Origin: Membranipora membranacea | Taxonomy: Eukaryota > Bryozoa > Gymnolaemata > Cheilostomatida > Membraniporidae | DNA: 64,000 nucleotides | Direction of reading: 5' to 3' | Assembly: GCA_914767715.1 (NCBI GenBank) | Contig: OU612071.1 | Location: 20,766,948 to 20,830,947, forward strand | Shown here: one piece after another, positions 36,266-48,712 of the stretch | How the letters are laid out: every line of letters begins with the position of its first letter | Position numbering within the stretch: the first letter of the stretch is position 1 | Program-made: the position numbers and the translations under genes | The notes under the pieces: generated by a model | The model's database searches: none | The model's input: only the letters and a program-made list of their open reading frames with translations | Told to the model about the DNA's origin: nothing

Positions 36266-39200
36266 ATGGAGTTCGGTCCGCATAGGCCAGCTAGCGAAGC
36301 AGGAAAAGTCATGGCACTTCGGCAGAGAAACAAAGATAGTAAGTTTAACATTTATGGCCTGACGATACAACATGTGATGTCATACCAGTCAATGATATTA
36401 GTATGAGTGAGGTTAATGAGTATATGAAGCCTCTCAATATAAAGCTTAGGATGAGTTCCTGTTTTTGTGCAGTGCTAGGGTGAAACTTAACACAATGAGC
36501 AACATCTATTAGGAATGGTGACATGACATAATTTTCCTGTGTTAATTACCTTTTAAATTGAAACGTTTGTTGCCGGGTGTCAAAAGCAATACCAAACTTG
36601 GCGACAGCAATATCATTGAGCACAGAGTACCATCTCAACCCCAAAGCGCCTGGTATGTACCCTATGTACATTATTATCGATTATTTCATAGTTAGTTTAT
36701 TCAGGATATTTTGTTGTGACTAGAGTGAAAGAGTATGAGAATATACAAACATGAATTTGTCTACCATACATAGGTACTGTGCTGTCACAATTGAGATTGA
36801 AGCAGAAAGGCATGTCAATGCAATTGGTAGCCTTTCACTTGACATAGATTTATCTCTCTCATGAGCTGATCTTGCATTTACAACTGACTCCCTCAACATG
36901 ATATGTGATTTGTTCTTTGTAGGAACCTGTGGTAGTTAAAAGGAAAGGCAAGGTTACTCTGACAAGACATGGTCCTCCACGGAAATGGGACATCACATTG
37001 GTTGAAAGTAAGTTAATGATGAACACCAAACTTCTATGTTGTCCTGTATGGTATTCTTTTCTATGTCAGTACAATTCCGAGAAATTTCACTGGACAGACA
37101 TGTGTCTGTATTATGTGTCATAAACATCTTTACAAAGAATATATCATAGCTTTTCTTACTTTATTCGTTTTTGACCCGCCATCACATGTCATGTATTCAA
37201 TACCTCATGATGGTTGAATGAATATAGTCACATGTCGTGTTTTTGAATGTGCCAAGATATAAACTTTTTTTGAGGACATACACTGCTGTTTCTCCCTATG
37301 GTGTTCAGCTAAACACACTCATGGTTACAGGTTCATCTGTAAGACGTCGCAAAGCTACAATAAAAAGGAAGAAATCCGCAAACTCTAAAACAAGAAGTGT
37401 AAGGAAACCACACCCAGCTCCTGTCCATGCCGAAACAGAAGATGCTGGAGAGCCAGATGATGTGCATGACGTGATGGTGAACACAGACGAGGAGCACACG
37501 GATGACCTATCAGCTCAGCCAAGTGGTTCTAACTGCACCTACATCGAACCTGAGGTATGTTTCTTTCAATAAAGCCGATTACAATCACTTCATTCACCTA
37601 CTCTGAAATTGTCCATGTACAGCTCTCTATGTTGTATTTTTTTACATACTTTACATGGAAATTAAAAAGATGCATTTATTTTGTCATCACTTGGATTTGG
37701 GCCTGTACATATACACTTTTATCTGCAAATCTGGTTCCTTTCTTTAAAATAACAATTTTCTTACAGGTGGATGATGTGTAGCAGTACTTGCATGTGAAGC
37801 GGTGAAGCATCATCAGAATATTAACCACATTGACCGTGATGCCAACATCTATCGCAGTAAGTTAAGTGGGATATTTCTGTTAACTGCCCGGCTTCTTGTC
37901 ATATTTGCTATACACAATCAATTTATCCGACAGTGAGATTTTGAAGTGGACATGATACTGATTAGAACTTTTTGTGCATAGGGTACATGTTAGTGCATGT
38001 AAATACTGTGCAAGCTAAATTTCCTAACCATGTCAGGTTTTAATTCTACTATCAATCATTCACAGGACAGCAAAGGTTATGTAGCTCTTGTACAAGTGAA
38101 TGGTGTACTTTGTTGTTCCTGTAGTAGTGGGGACATGCAGTTGGTACTCTCTCTGTGCCGTCTTTCTACTGGTTTCCCTGAAGGTTAGTGGCATTATAAA
38201 TCGTTTTAGTCGATAGCTGCTTATCACATCAATCATCAGTCATTATATTCTGAGCTAAGGCTCTAATAATAGGTTTGGTTTTGTGTAATTATGTTTTAAC
38301 ATGAGTTAACTAGGTGTTCTTGTCATATTGTTAATCAATAGGTGTAACATACCAAATACTTAGATCCATCTTATAATCTAATATGATCTGGAATTTCTTT
38401 ACCATTGTATCTGAATATGATGGTGCAGATGAATCCATTGAACATCCTCTTCCCTATTTCCAGGTTACACATTCCCAGAGTGCCTTCATCTCAGAGTGGC
38501 TGCTAGAGCAAAAGTTTCCATCAGTATGTCTAGCAAAACCTGGTCGTGCTAACTGTGTTCCCTATACTCTTTCAAAATCATGCGTCCATTATGATTTGCT
38601 CAAAATGTACCGAAAAGGTTTGCATGCATTTGTGCGCATGATTTAGAAATTGTCATTATAATGTTTGTTTTACTCTAAGATGAGTGGTCTATGCAGTCTG
38701 AGGTGCAGCAGCATCATGAGTACACCTGTCCCACAGAGCCACATCAGTTCTACGTCATCAACCAGCATACCATTATGCTTCTCATCGATGATACATGCCA
38801 ATCAGTTTATGCCACAAATGGGAAGCTGAAGTGCAGCTGCAGCATTCATCATGGCTTCTGCAAGTTTACTCAGATCGTTCAACAGATGCTAGATAGCCCC
38901 AGCAATGACCAGATAGCTTTGCTTGCCGATTCTTTGAAAGAACCTGTTGTCAAAACAGATCTCTATCAGCAAACAAGCGTTTCCAGTCATTTCATAGAAT
39001 TTTGTAGGTAAGGGAGTCTATAAATTCTTTTATCTTACTTAATTAAATAGATTAAATAAATTCCAGTAATACTGTTGGAATACTGTTGGAAATTACAATC
39101 AATTATATGCTTGCTCCTTGTAAATATTTGTTGTCCTCTAATTGGAGTTGTCTACCTATTGTCAAAGAGGAGATGATTTTAGCCAATGTGTCAATGACCT

Positions 39201-42200
39201 TTACAGAACACCAGCCAAGACATCAATGGAGAATACCATCAGTCCTCCTGCGTGCATGGTTTGTGATGAGTCACAACAACAACTGAGATGTACAACAATC
39301 TTCCTTTATGATATGTGTGACATGCGTCCAGTGCAATGTAAGTTAACTGCATCGCCGATCTTATATTGATACAAAATGTCGTTGTATTAGATAAGACTCT
39401 TGAAACACTTCACTGTTTAGCTTTATATAAGTTACACGCCTTTGAAGTTAATGGCATATATTAAACCTGAGTGGAGATTTGCGGTTCTATCTTGCATACA
39501 TACATATGTACATACATACATACATACGTACGCACATACATACATACCTACATACATGCATGCATGCATGCATGCATGCATACATACATACATACATACA
39601 TACATACATACATACATACATACATACATACATACATACATTCATTCATACATACACACCCAATATTGTAATCTATAGAAACTGTTATTGAATTTCAGTG
39701 TACCATGGGAAATGTTTATGTGGGAAGATGTATGTGGATGGTTTAGATGAGGGATTTCTTAACATGGGAAATTACCTCATTTCCCACAGACTACTCGCTG
39801 AATATCTCCACTCTGTTCTTCTCAATGGGTAGGTCTTACATAATTTCTAATATATACTATACATTATATTTTTTAATCTTTTTCAGGTTTTGACAGCCGC
39901 TTGACTAAATTGTGGAGAGGGAATAGGCATCAATGTAAATCTTTCAATTGTTATAATGTTTGTTATGAATACCAAGTGTGAAGCAAATTCTCATAAGTTG
40001 GGTGTAAGTTTCCTATCAAACCATGGGAAAGGCATTGTTGTATCAGGATTTTCATTTAGTAAGTAACCTTTTATCTTTTTTCCAGATGTACGATGTACAG
40101 CTACTATCGCACTTGGGGCTGGAGACTGCAATATGATTACTTGGCTAACCTCCCGTCCTACTCACAATTCCGATTGGCCTGGATGGCATTCTCCCAGCTG
40201 AATGTGATCCCTGGCTCTATGTTTCGATGTGACGAGTGTGGCTCAGAGCCCACAGTGATAGTGTGTGATGGAATTTGTTTGAGTTACCCGAGGCGCTATA
40301 GTCAAACCAGTAGCAACTCAGTCAAGACTTCAACAACCAAACTAAAAGGGAGCAGGTTAGTTTACAGGTTAAACGTTTCATGTTCTCTATCCTCATTCAT
40401 GGGGGTGTTAGGTAACGGTATCATTGTATTATGTAGTTCTTTCCAGTTTGTAAGGTGCTTCTTGTGATCTATTGGCCATTGTTTTTCAATTGAAAATGTG
40501 GTTTGACTTCTAGCAGCAAAATCTATTGTCATTTTCGAAACCAAAATATGATCTAGTTGTCAAAAAATATCTGGATTATTGATTGCTGGCAATGATATCA
40601 TTATTGCTACTACACAATTTAATGCCACAGTGTCTCAATGCTCATGCTTCATAAAGTGATCTGTCTAGGGTTTTTATTCAGTGAGTGGTTCACAACAATT
40701 ATGTGTTAAATGGCAGATAGGCAGAACCCTTCTGTGTTTTCACATTTAGATCTGCTGCAAGATGCCTCCCCATAATGACCTCTGTTAGAAAGCAACTTGT
40801 AACACAACTCTCTCAGAAGGATGTGTCGCTGAACAGCTGTCTTACAACTTTTATGGGTACTTGCCTTCAGTCTGTGTTTGAGGCTTCAGTTGAATGTGGT
40901 GAACTCCCAGCCTACTGGACTAACCTCATAAAAGATGTAAGTTAAACTCACAGGCTCTTGGCAAGCACCATGATCCTTGGGTTACAAACATAACATTATG
41001 TCAGGTTTTGCTGTAGACTTAACAAGTCTATGGGTTTTGCTTAAGCTCTAGCTTCGAATGTAATCCAGACCAGATATCGTGATACAGAATACATAGGGGC
41101 GCATACCACTGCTCAACACACACGTCTCCAGCTTGAACCCATAAGTCGAACGTTGTTCCATGGTATTTTCTTGCACAACCTTCTCACGGCCACTCAAACA
41201 GTATAAATCAACCCATGCGTGTTGATGTTGACGAGCATATCATTCTTTCAATTCTAGCCCTCAGTAATTTAACATATTATGCTCAAGTCCCTTAGTGCTC
41301 AATCTATGGCGCATATTGATGGCTCATTTCCTTGTTTCACCCTTTGTTGCACAACCTTTCATGTCACAATGCGCAAAATGAGCTTCATTATTAATGATCA
41401 ATAGTACATTGGATGGATATAGTATCTCTATTCTACACTCTACTTTTTTGATAACTCTTTTATCATCACCATCAACAAGTTACTTTTTAACTACTCTGAT
41501 ATCTGTAAACTTTCTAGAAAACCTCTTTAAACAAATAAATAAATAAATTTTGAGCTGAGATTTGGTCCGATGCCTCAACTTTGCGTTTGTAACCCTCAGT
41601 CGCAGCCAAGCTGGGCTCTTATCATCAGCTTTTATCATTCAAATGTTTAAAATTAGATCTCTCCCATGTTAGTCTTTTATATGTTGCTATGTTATGACTC
41701 TTGTAATTTTATGTTGTTCAATCTCAGCTACTCAAGAATTCTCCAGTAACAGCGCTTGTGTATGGAGACTCACTGGCCAATGTACGCAACTTAGGTGACA
41801 AGCTACCCAATGGAGATGCTCTACAATCACTCCGGGTGGAGTCACCTGTGTTTTACAGGTTTGCCAAGGATATGAAGGAGAAGGATTGTGGGATGGTGAA
41901 GCCGATTGTGGAGAGCTTGAATGCCCCTTTTCTTTATACTCGGTCACATCAAGCTCACCAAACAAGAGAAGTGGAAGAAGCTAGTGGAGACAACCATGTG
42001 TACTTTCCTGGTAATCCAACAATCTGGTACAGAGGGAGGTACGAAATGGATGTCACCAAGCCAGTGGATGATCGGAAGCTTTGCGAAAAACTTTTTCCAT
42101 CCCACAAGACCCTCTCTCCTGGACTCTTTACCATACATTGTCCGCATGGTAAGCAATGCACACACTCAATATGTATGTATCCCTGTGTAACAAACCACAT

Positions 42201-43756
42201 GTGATAGCCGACCACAAATCAAGCTCCGCAAGCTATAATTATTAGCACAAAGTTCATGAAATGATTTCCTGTCCGATCATGCATTTCTCTTGGGGAAAAT
42301 CTTATCGAAGGCAATATATAGAGCATGAATATAGTTTAACTATATTTTTTAAGGTATTCGCTATGGATTCAAAGCATTGGATCAGGTGGAGTCGCCTAAA
42401 ACAGCCTTTACAATATTTCGAACAAGATTCAACAAAGGTAAGGGTAAATTGTAAATTTAAAGCTTCGCAGTAAAGAATGTGCCATGCAGTCTCATCTTTG
42501 TGCATGGCGCCATGCATGAGTCAACAACAGGAAACTGCTCTTCATGGCTCTACATATTAGCTGAGTTTGAGATGCCTTTACTACTTGATGGATGAAATGT
42601 TTTACGAGAATTCTCACCGAATAATCATCAAATTTAGATTTGATCTTTTCCGCTATACATAAGGGGCAATCTGCTATTTATCAATGAGAACTAGTTTGAA
42701 ATGCCCTTTAAGGTGTATGTGGCCTCTATGTACCAATTATAGGAATCATTAGTATTTAGCTAAGACCACCAGGCAGGCCCTCAGTGTCTATGTGTATGAC
42801 CCCCTGATTTGAACCAGCGAACACTATTATCACTTGATGTTATTGTTAAAAACTGTCAACTTTGAGAACCATAACAGTCAAGACTGGTGTATTTTTATTT
42901 TAGCCCCAAAAGTTATCATATATTACAATGCCTGCAGGCTCCACATGTATGCTCTAAATAGGGACCCAGGATTCTTCTCGGACACCCGCTTCTTGGTTGA
43001 TCGTTTTCATTAGAAAAATCATACAGGTAAGCTTCCACATATTCCTCCATTAGATGTATGATAAGTAGTCAAATGAGAAGTTGATACTCAACAAAGAAGA
43101 GAAACTCTGACATAAATATATTGTAGTAGCATTCTGATGCATGAGCTGATCCCTGCAACTTTGAGTCTCGAATATCCGAAGCCATTTGAATGGCCACCCG
43201 CCTTTGTTGCTACTCTTTCAATGCGTTATCAATGAGTTATCTTCTGTTGTCAATATTATTACATGTTGATCATCAATTTATACAGGGGACTGTCTCATTC
43301 TCCCTGACCAATATTGCTATTAGGACCAGAACTTAAGTCTTCGTCATTGCACATGCTTCAATCAAAGTCATGCATGATGCATCCGATGTGGTAATGATGT
43401 GCTAATGATAGCCTAGTTTATAAGCGATCTACATGCCCAGTCCCGAGAGTCTGCATGCGGTAGTAGTATTGACCTCTGATATGAATTGTTTTGTAGGCTG
43501 CTGTTCGTCATATGATGTCAGGCAGAATTCAGACCTGGATGGGGTCAACACTCAGGTGGCGGAACAGAGTATTTCGTTGCTGAACAGGCTGAAGGGTATG
43601 GTATCCTACATGACCGAGCATAATTTCCTGACACATGTCAAGATGTTCCTGGCATACAGGAGTATTCTCCGCGGACGTACGGCATCAGAGCTTTGTGAGG
43701 GAGAGGCAGCAATCATATCCCATTGGAGGAGATTCACTCATCATAGTAGATTATAG
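36266..43756 (+). CDS. KDZ/HMGXB3-like transposase-derived gene, probably broken
   Basis: Exons: 36266-36338, 36587-36652, 36774-36826, 36923-37007, 37331-37554, doubtful 37767-37856, 38066-38183, 38464-38523, 38680-39007, 39183-39337, 39699-39828, 40086-40355, 40750-40936, 41728-42148, 42354-42437, 42904-43026 and 43497-43756. Phases join except around the doubtful exon. Order of parts: basic N-terminus; Cys/His-rich clusters (CSCSIHHGFCKF, CMVCDES, YHGKCLCGKM); then a catalytic-type core with FRCDECGSEPTVIVCDGICL, HGIRYGFKALDQVESPKTAF, KVIIYYNACRLHMYALNRDP, FLVDRFH and NTQVAEQSISLLNRL. From memory of KDZ-associated proteins, YDNAC and DRFHW are expected where this reads YYNAC and DRFH followed by TAG. 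Both changes suggest a dead transposase. Confidence 0.75.
39494..39657. repeat. (CATA)n microsatellite with a (GCAT)n core
   Basis: About 160 bp of tetranucleotide repeat in an intron of the KDZ-like gene, with a GCAT block near 39556-39581. All four apparent ORFs across it are repeat translations. Confidence 0.97.
42457..42711. mobile_element. TTAA-flanked MITE, copy 3 (internally deleted, 255 bp)
   Basis: Lies in an intron of the KDZ-like gene. TTAA stands at 42457-42460 and 42708-42711. The interior aligns with 8294-8678 (for example ccgaataatcatcaaattta and tagctgagtttgag), with about 130 bp missing. Confidence 0.75.
43011..43013 (+). other. Premature TAG in the KDZ-like gene
   Basis: The exon 42904-43026 reads LVDRFH, TAG, KNHT and is spliced in phase to exon 43497-43756, which continues for 86 more codons in the right family context. 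The interrupted codon most likely was TGG (Trp), one base from TAG. Confidence 0.7.
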
Positions 43757-44027
43757 GTATGGTTTTTGCTATTCTATTCTATTAAAGAGAAGATAACCGT
43801 TAAATTGTACATTATATTGAATTTGGTTTGCAACCGGAGTTTGCAACAGGAGCTTGTAAGCAAAACCAGTGTTGTAAATGCATAAATAAGCCAAAAATTG
43901 CAAGTCCAAGTTCATAATCTTGATTATTTGCACTTAGGTATGACAGCAAAAAGATGGACAGAAGGAGAGAAAGTTGAGCTGCCTTTACCCGCTGTCAGAT
44001 ATGTATTATTACTGAAACCCCTTGTCA

Positions 44028-44770
44028 GAGCTGACACGTTATCACATGGGACACGGCTATGAAATTCTGTAAACTGATTGATGCAAAGTTGGTAGCCTAC
44101 AATCTGAAATTATTTTATTACCGACAAAAATTTCTGGAATTTTCACACCCGGCTATGAAACGCTGTAAACTGATGGATTCTCAGGGGCTTAGGTTTGGAT
44201 TGAATACTAAATAACACTTTGCAGCAGGTAAAGGATACTTTTTGTAGTAAATACTAAAACACACAACGTAGTTTATAACTTAAAATTATTTTTTCTCCAC
44301 TTCCTATTAGAGCTGACACTTTATCACCCAGCTATGAAATGCTGTAAACTGATGGATTCTAAGGGGCCTTATGACCAGATAAATTATCTACAAGAATATT
44401 TTATCACAAAATATATTCTTGAGGTGAAGATTGCTGGAAATTTGGTAGCATATAATTCGAAATTAGTTTTTAACTCCCAGCAGCGCTGACACATTATCAC
44501 ACGTCTATGAAATGCTGTAAACTGATTGATGAAAAGTTGATAGCCTACAATCTGAAATTATTTTATTACCGGCAAAAAGTGCTGGAATTTCAACAACCGG
44601 CGAAGAAACGCTGTAAACTGATGGATGCTCAGGGACCTAAGGTTGGATTGCTCAATGCCTGGTATATCTCAAGACAACATCAATATTCCTGAAGTAAAGA
44701 CTAATTTATTTCAACTCCAAATAACACTGACATTGTAGCGGCCGGCTAAGAACTGCCGTAAACTGATGGA
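44028..44770 (+). repeat. Four diverged tandem units downstream of the KDZ-like gene
   Basis: Units start near 44028, 44312, 44483 and 44722 with a GCTGACAC-TTATCAC word and contain one or two copies of a CTATGAAACGCTGTAAACTG motif (44055, 44151, 44331, 44503, 44599 and 44744). Units 1 and 3 are longest and share an AGCCTACAATCTGAAATTAT block. Parts read open (AYNLKLFYYRQK), but stops separate the units. Confidence 0.75.
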
Positions 44771-45147
44771 AAGCATCGACTGCTTGATTGCTGATTAGGA
44801 AATTTTAAGAAACTATGAAAAGTTTTTGGACGACTAAATTGATGCATGCTTGCTTGGCATGGTTACCGACCTTCGTTTTTCCGATGCTTTTTCTGCAATA
44901 TTGAGCACTTGATCTGGTCTCTCCATGCTCTATCTGTGAAGAATCACAATGGTACACTACAAAACGAAGGAATCACATGGATACATTATCCCTTCAATAA
45001 TCATGGATCAATAATCAGCATAGAAGTAGGTGTGGCTTATTAGTTGTCTCTCATTGGCTTCTTCATTGTATACAAACATTGTGAGAGCACATGGTGAAAT
45101 CAAGTATATTATTGTGAACCCAGAACTTGACTGTGTGTATGTATATT

Positions 45148-45399
45148 CAGGGCAGTAGTTTAGGAAAAATTATAGGGGAGGCAAAAACCCTTGAGGGTGA
45201 GGAGTAACATCAGACTGCAGTGGGTATTATAAGCCACTCCTGAGCCCCCAGTGTCCAGCCTCCAAAGCATTTCAATGATATAAATAGCAAATGAAAGTCC
45301 CAAACGAGCTGATTCTGACATGGAGTATTCAATTATAACACTTAATACTTACATATTATTCAATTAAGCGCCCCTGCCTCCCCTAGAACTACGGGCCTG
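45148..45399. mobile_element. hAT-like MITE (252 bp)
   Basis: The right end on the other strand reads CAGGCCCGTAGTTCTAGGGG; the left end reads CAGGGCAGTAGTTTAGG and, after a small insertion, GGGGAGGCA. This resembles common hAT termini. An intact 8-bp duplication was not visible (TGTATATT against ATATTAGT). Confidence 0.5.
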
Positions 45400-45419
45400 A
45401 TATTAGTCGCTAATACAGA

Positions 45420-48400
45420 GCACATAACATTCTTTAGAGTTAGTGGACTCAAAAATTCCTTTCTCACAAGGGAAAAAGGAAAGTATGATGCCACAAATTT
45501 GCACTTGCAGCCGTCTTAATACTTAGATTTAGGGACAACCTGCTATACTGCTATCGAAATGTTATAAGGAATCACGATAATTTAAGGTTGCTGTTGTCAC
45601 AAAGGTGGAGGATATCTCTGTCCTTGAACAATGGCAGCTGTGGTAATATTATATATATGTCTATAATTTCATAGAAAGGACAATCATCTTGCTAACAAGA
45701 AATATGAAAATTGCAACTAAGCGAAACGTTTTTCTGTCACCTTTTTTTTTCCGGCATATCGGGCTAAATATATCTGGCAAAGGGACAAATAAAATGTCTC
45801 TTTCCACACAATCACTGCATTAAATAAATTGAAACTGAAGTGTATTGTCTTGTCTTTTCATCACATTTTGAAGATAAACGGGCGTTCAGATTATTCAGTA
45901 GCCAAGTACACTTTGTCATATTTCAAGAGACAACGGTGAGTAAATATCCTCAACTTCTTTGTCCAAAAATTTTTTTGCTGACCAAGTGTTATTTTAAATT
46001 TGATACTGATGAATCCTTTAGGTTTGGTGCTCAGTCGTTATTATGCTCGGAGATGGATTAATTTCTTACTACCACAGCTTGACTAAAATAAGAAGTTGTC
46101 TTCACTTTAATAATCTACAAACGATTAATAACTGGCAAGCCACGCCTACACACCTCGCTCATAGCATTGCTATTTGTGGAGATATGTCATCTGTAAAAGA
46201 CTTTATGTCAGGATCTAAATAAAGCCATAAATGAATAATTTTGTGTCAGTAACTGGATTAAGCTAAAAATCTGGCAGCTCTTACGTTGTGAATTGATTGA
46301 TGCACCAGTAACAACCTTCAAAAAACTCAGGCATGCTGCTTGACAAAAGTTTATATGCGGTTCAGCAACCATACATAAATAGCCAAACGCTTGTTCAGGG
46401 TCAGATATGTTCCCCTCATCCATATAATATATATATATATATAAATATCAGTGGAAATTGACCTTACCATAAACCTTGACCTAAAATAAAGATAAAGACA
46501 TAGGGCTTTTCATCTACTTCCCACTAAATGAGAAGGAGAATTGGGGATTTAATGTGTGATTATGTAATAGTTTCCCCCCCCCCCCCGGCATCAATTAGAC
46601 TTTTACTAGCATTTCCATGGAGGTGGGACAGATGTATGTTTGTACACAATAAAAGACAAATGGGAAATAAATTAATGTAGTGGGTAATAAAGATTAGCTG
46701 GATAATAAGACTAGGGTCGAGACATTGTCTTATGGGTGCTTTTGAGGTCAACTTCAATTCAAGTGGTTCTTTGCTGCATCTTTAGGTTCCTCTAGATCAA
46801 ATTTTTCGAGACTACTTTTGAAGAAGAAATGCTCATCAATGATTCGGTCGAAACAACATTTATCCTTTATTGATACTGAACATGTGTGACGCAGGATTAG
46901 GTTTCTACTATCAATTAAATATTTGGCTGTGGTGGTGCCAAAACACCTCGATTGATGGTTGTACGGTTTAGTTATCAACCACATCCCTTTCATTGATGGG
47001 AAGTGTTTAATAATGAAATATAGGTCAATACCATCAAATCAACGCAGGATCTCACTTCACAATATTTCTTTACATAAGGAGGCAATTAAAGCCTAATGTG
47101 TCCGGGAAGTCCTATGACTCCCAGAGATCACAACTCATAAAACAGCAGAACTTGCAGTCTACTTTGACCAACAACTCTGATTAAAATTACTTATTGACGA
47201 TATTGCCAGATAAAATCCCTAAAACCTAACTCTGATGTACTAATTTTCTCAATATCTATCAAAATTCGTTCCACTCTCATTTTATAAATATTTCAGACTC
47301 TTCAAAATTAGGTTATTGCATTTAAATATGAAGGGTTGGGCCGGTTTTAAAACGCTCTCGGGAAGAAGAGGGGGAGCAACTCTAAAATGTAGCAAATACA
47401 TTACACCGCAAGACCAAGGGCAAAACATTTGAGTTAAATGTTTCTAAATGATACCATTTTTTCGAAATAAATATTTAGATCAGAATGGATTTCTAGACGA
47501 TGTTATAATTTGCAATCCTGGCAGCTACTGAAACTAAGTAAGATGGCACATCAGGATAAATGGTATGATACAAATATATGATACAGACGTATAATACACA
47601 CGTATGTATCAGCGTTTTCTACTGGTTTTAGTGATCAGTGCAGCGATAACATGTTTTTTTACTTTTATTTATAATAATATTCTGTACTTCCAACCAAATT
47701 CTATTGATTGTGATCAACAATGAGTGCGACAAAGATACATAATACGTTATAATGGGGTTCAGGAAAAAGCACACACACAATAAGAGCACCAAATATTGTG
47801 ACTGAAGTTATAAAAAAAATCACTTTGGGAAATTCTCAAGAGTTGTCTCGTACTCCCTATGTGAGGAGAGAACTCCCAATTTTGTCAATAACTCTAGGAT
47901 TTCACACAAACACAAAAATAAATCTTCAAATAAGCCATAATAATATTTGTCTCCACGAGATGTGGGACACCGTGTCTAGCAATTCATAAAAGTAGAACCT
48001 CTATACTGCTTCCAGTAAAACCCAGAAAAAATAATAATGTTGAAACAGCATCAAAAATGAAAGTGATTACTCTGCCAAATGTGTCAATATGTAATAAACC
48101 TTGTCTTAGCATTAGAGACTTGTATGATAACGTTAGCAACCTAAATGCCAAAGTGAGTTACCGCCTATTGAAAGCTTGTAGAAGTTCACTTATTAAATAG
48201 TTATAACAATAATTAGTACTGTAAAAGTAGACCAAGTGATAACGACACCTGGTGGTGATTCAGACTATGAATATAATCATCATAAATGTGAGGTATTCTC
48301 AACCTCCTAATATGAGATTTCTGTCTTGTAAAAGGTGTTGAGTAAAGCTGTGTGTTAAAATTATTATTAGCTTGAAGAGATTTTGAAAGTAAAACAAGAT

Positions 48401-48700
48401 TTTATTAATGGCAGTTTTCTAGGTTTTAAAAAGAAAAAGTCGGATTGTTTGAAATGTTCTTTTCGGGAAAATTTTTGGCTACAAATCTTTCTGACATAGC
48501 TGCAATTTCAAATTCAAATGAAAAGAATGTTCCTTCTCCTAAAGACTTGTAACAGTCTCAGGAAAATGGTGTCAGCGTCGGCAGCAACTGAAATGACCAT
48601 GTGATATAATAATCATGTATAAATAAAATCTGTAATACGGCAGCGTTCCAAAGCGAGACCGTGTCAAGATAGCATACTCTGACAGCAGGCGTTTTGTCTT
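45420..48700. other. Intergenic, no gene recognised
   Basis: AT-rich. Contains a run of 13 C at 46574-46586 and an (AT)n tract near 46428-46445. Short ORFs here carry no family signature. The 3' UTR of the LIM-homeobox gene should lie just below 48713. Confidence 0.5.
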
Positions 48701-48712
48701 GGTCATTCAATT

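Noticed and set aside
38383-38646. 87-codon plus-strand ORF inside the KDZ-like gene
   Set aside because: The splice-phase chain uses another frame here (exon 38464-38523, YTFPECLHLRVAARAKVSI); the longer ORF is a shadow.
39432-39691. Several Cys/Tyr/His/Thr-rich ORFs on both strands
   Set aside because: All are translations of the CATA/GCAT microsatellite.
41921-42215. Overlapping ORFs in four other frames at the KDZ-like exon 41728-42148
   Set aside because: Shadows of the real exon, which is in phase with both neighbours.
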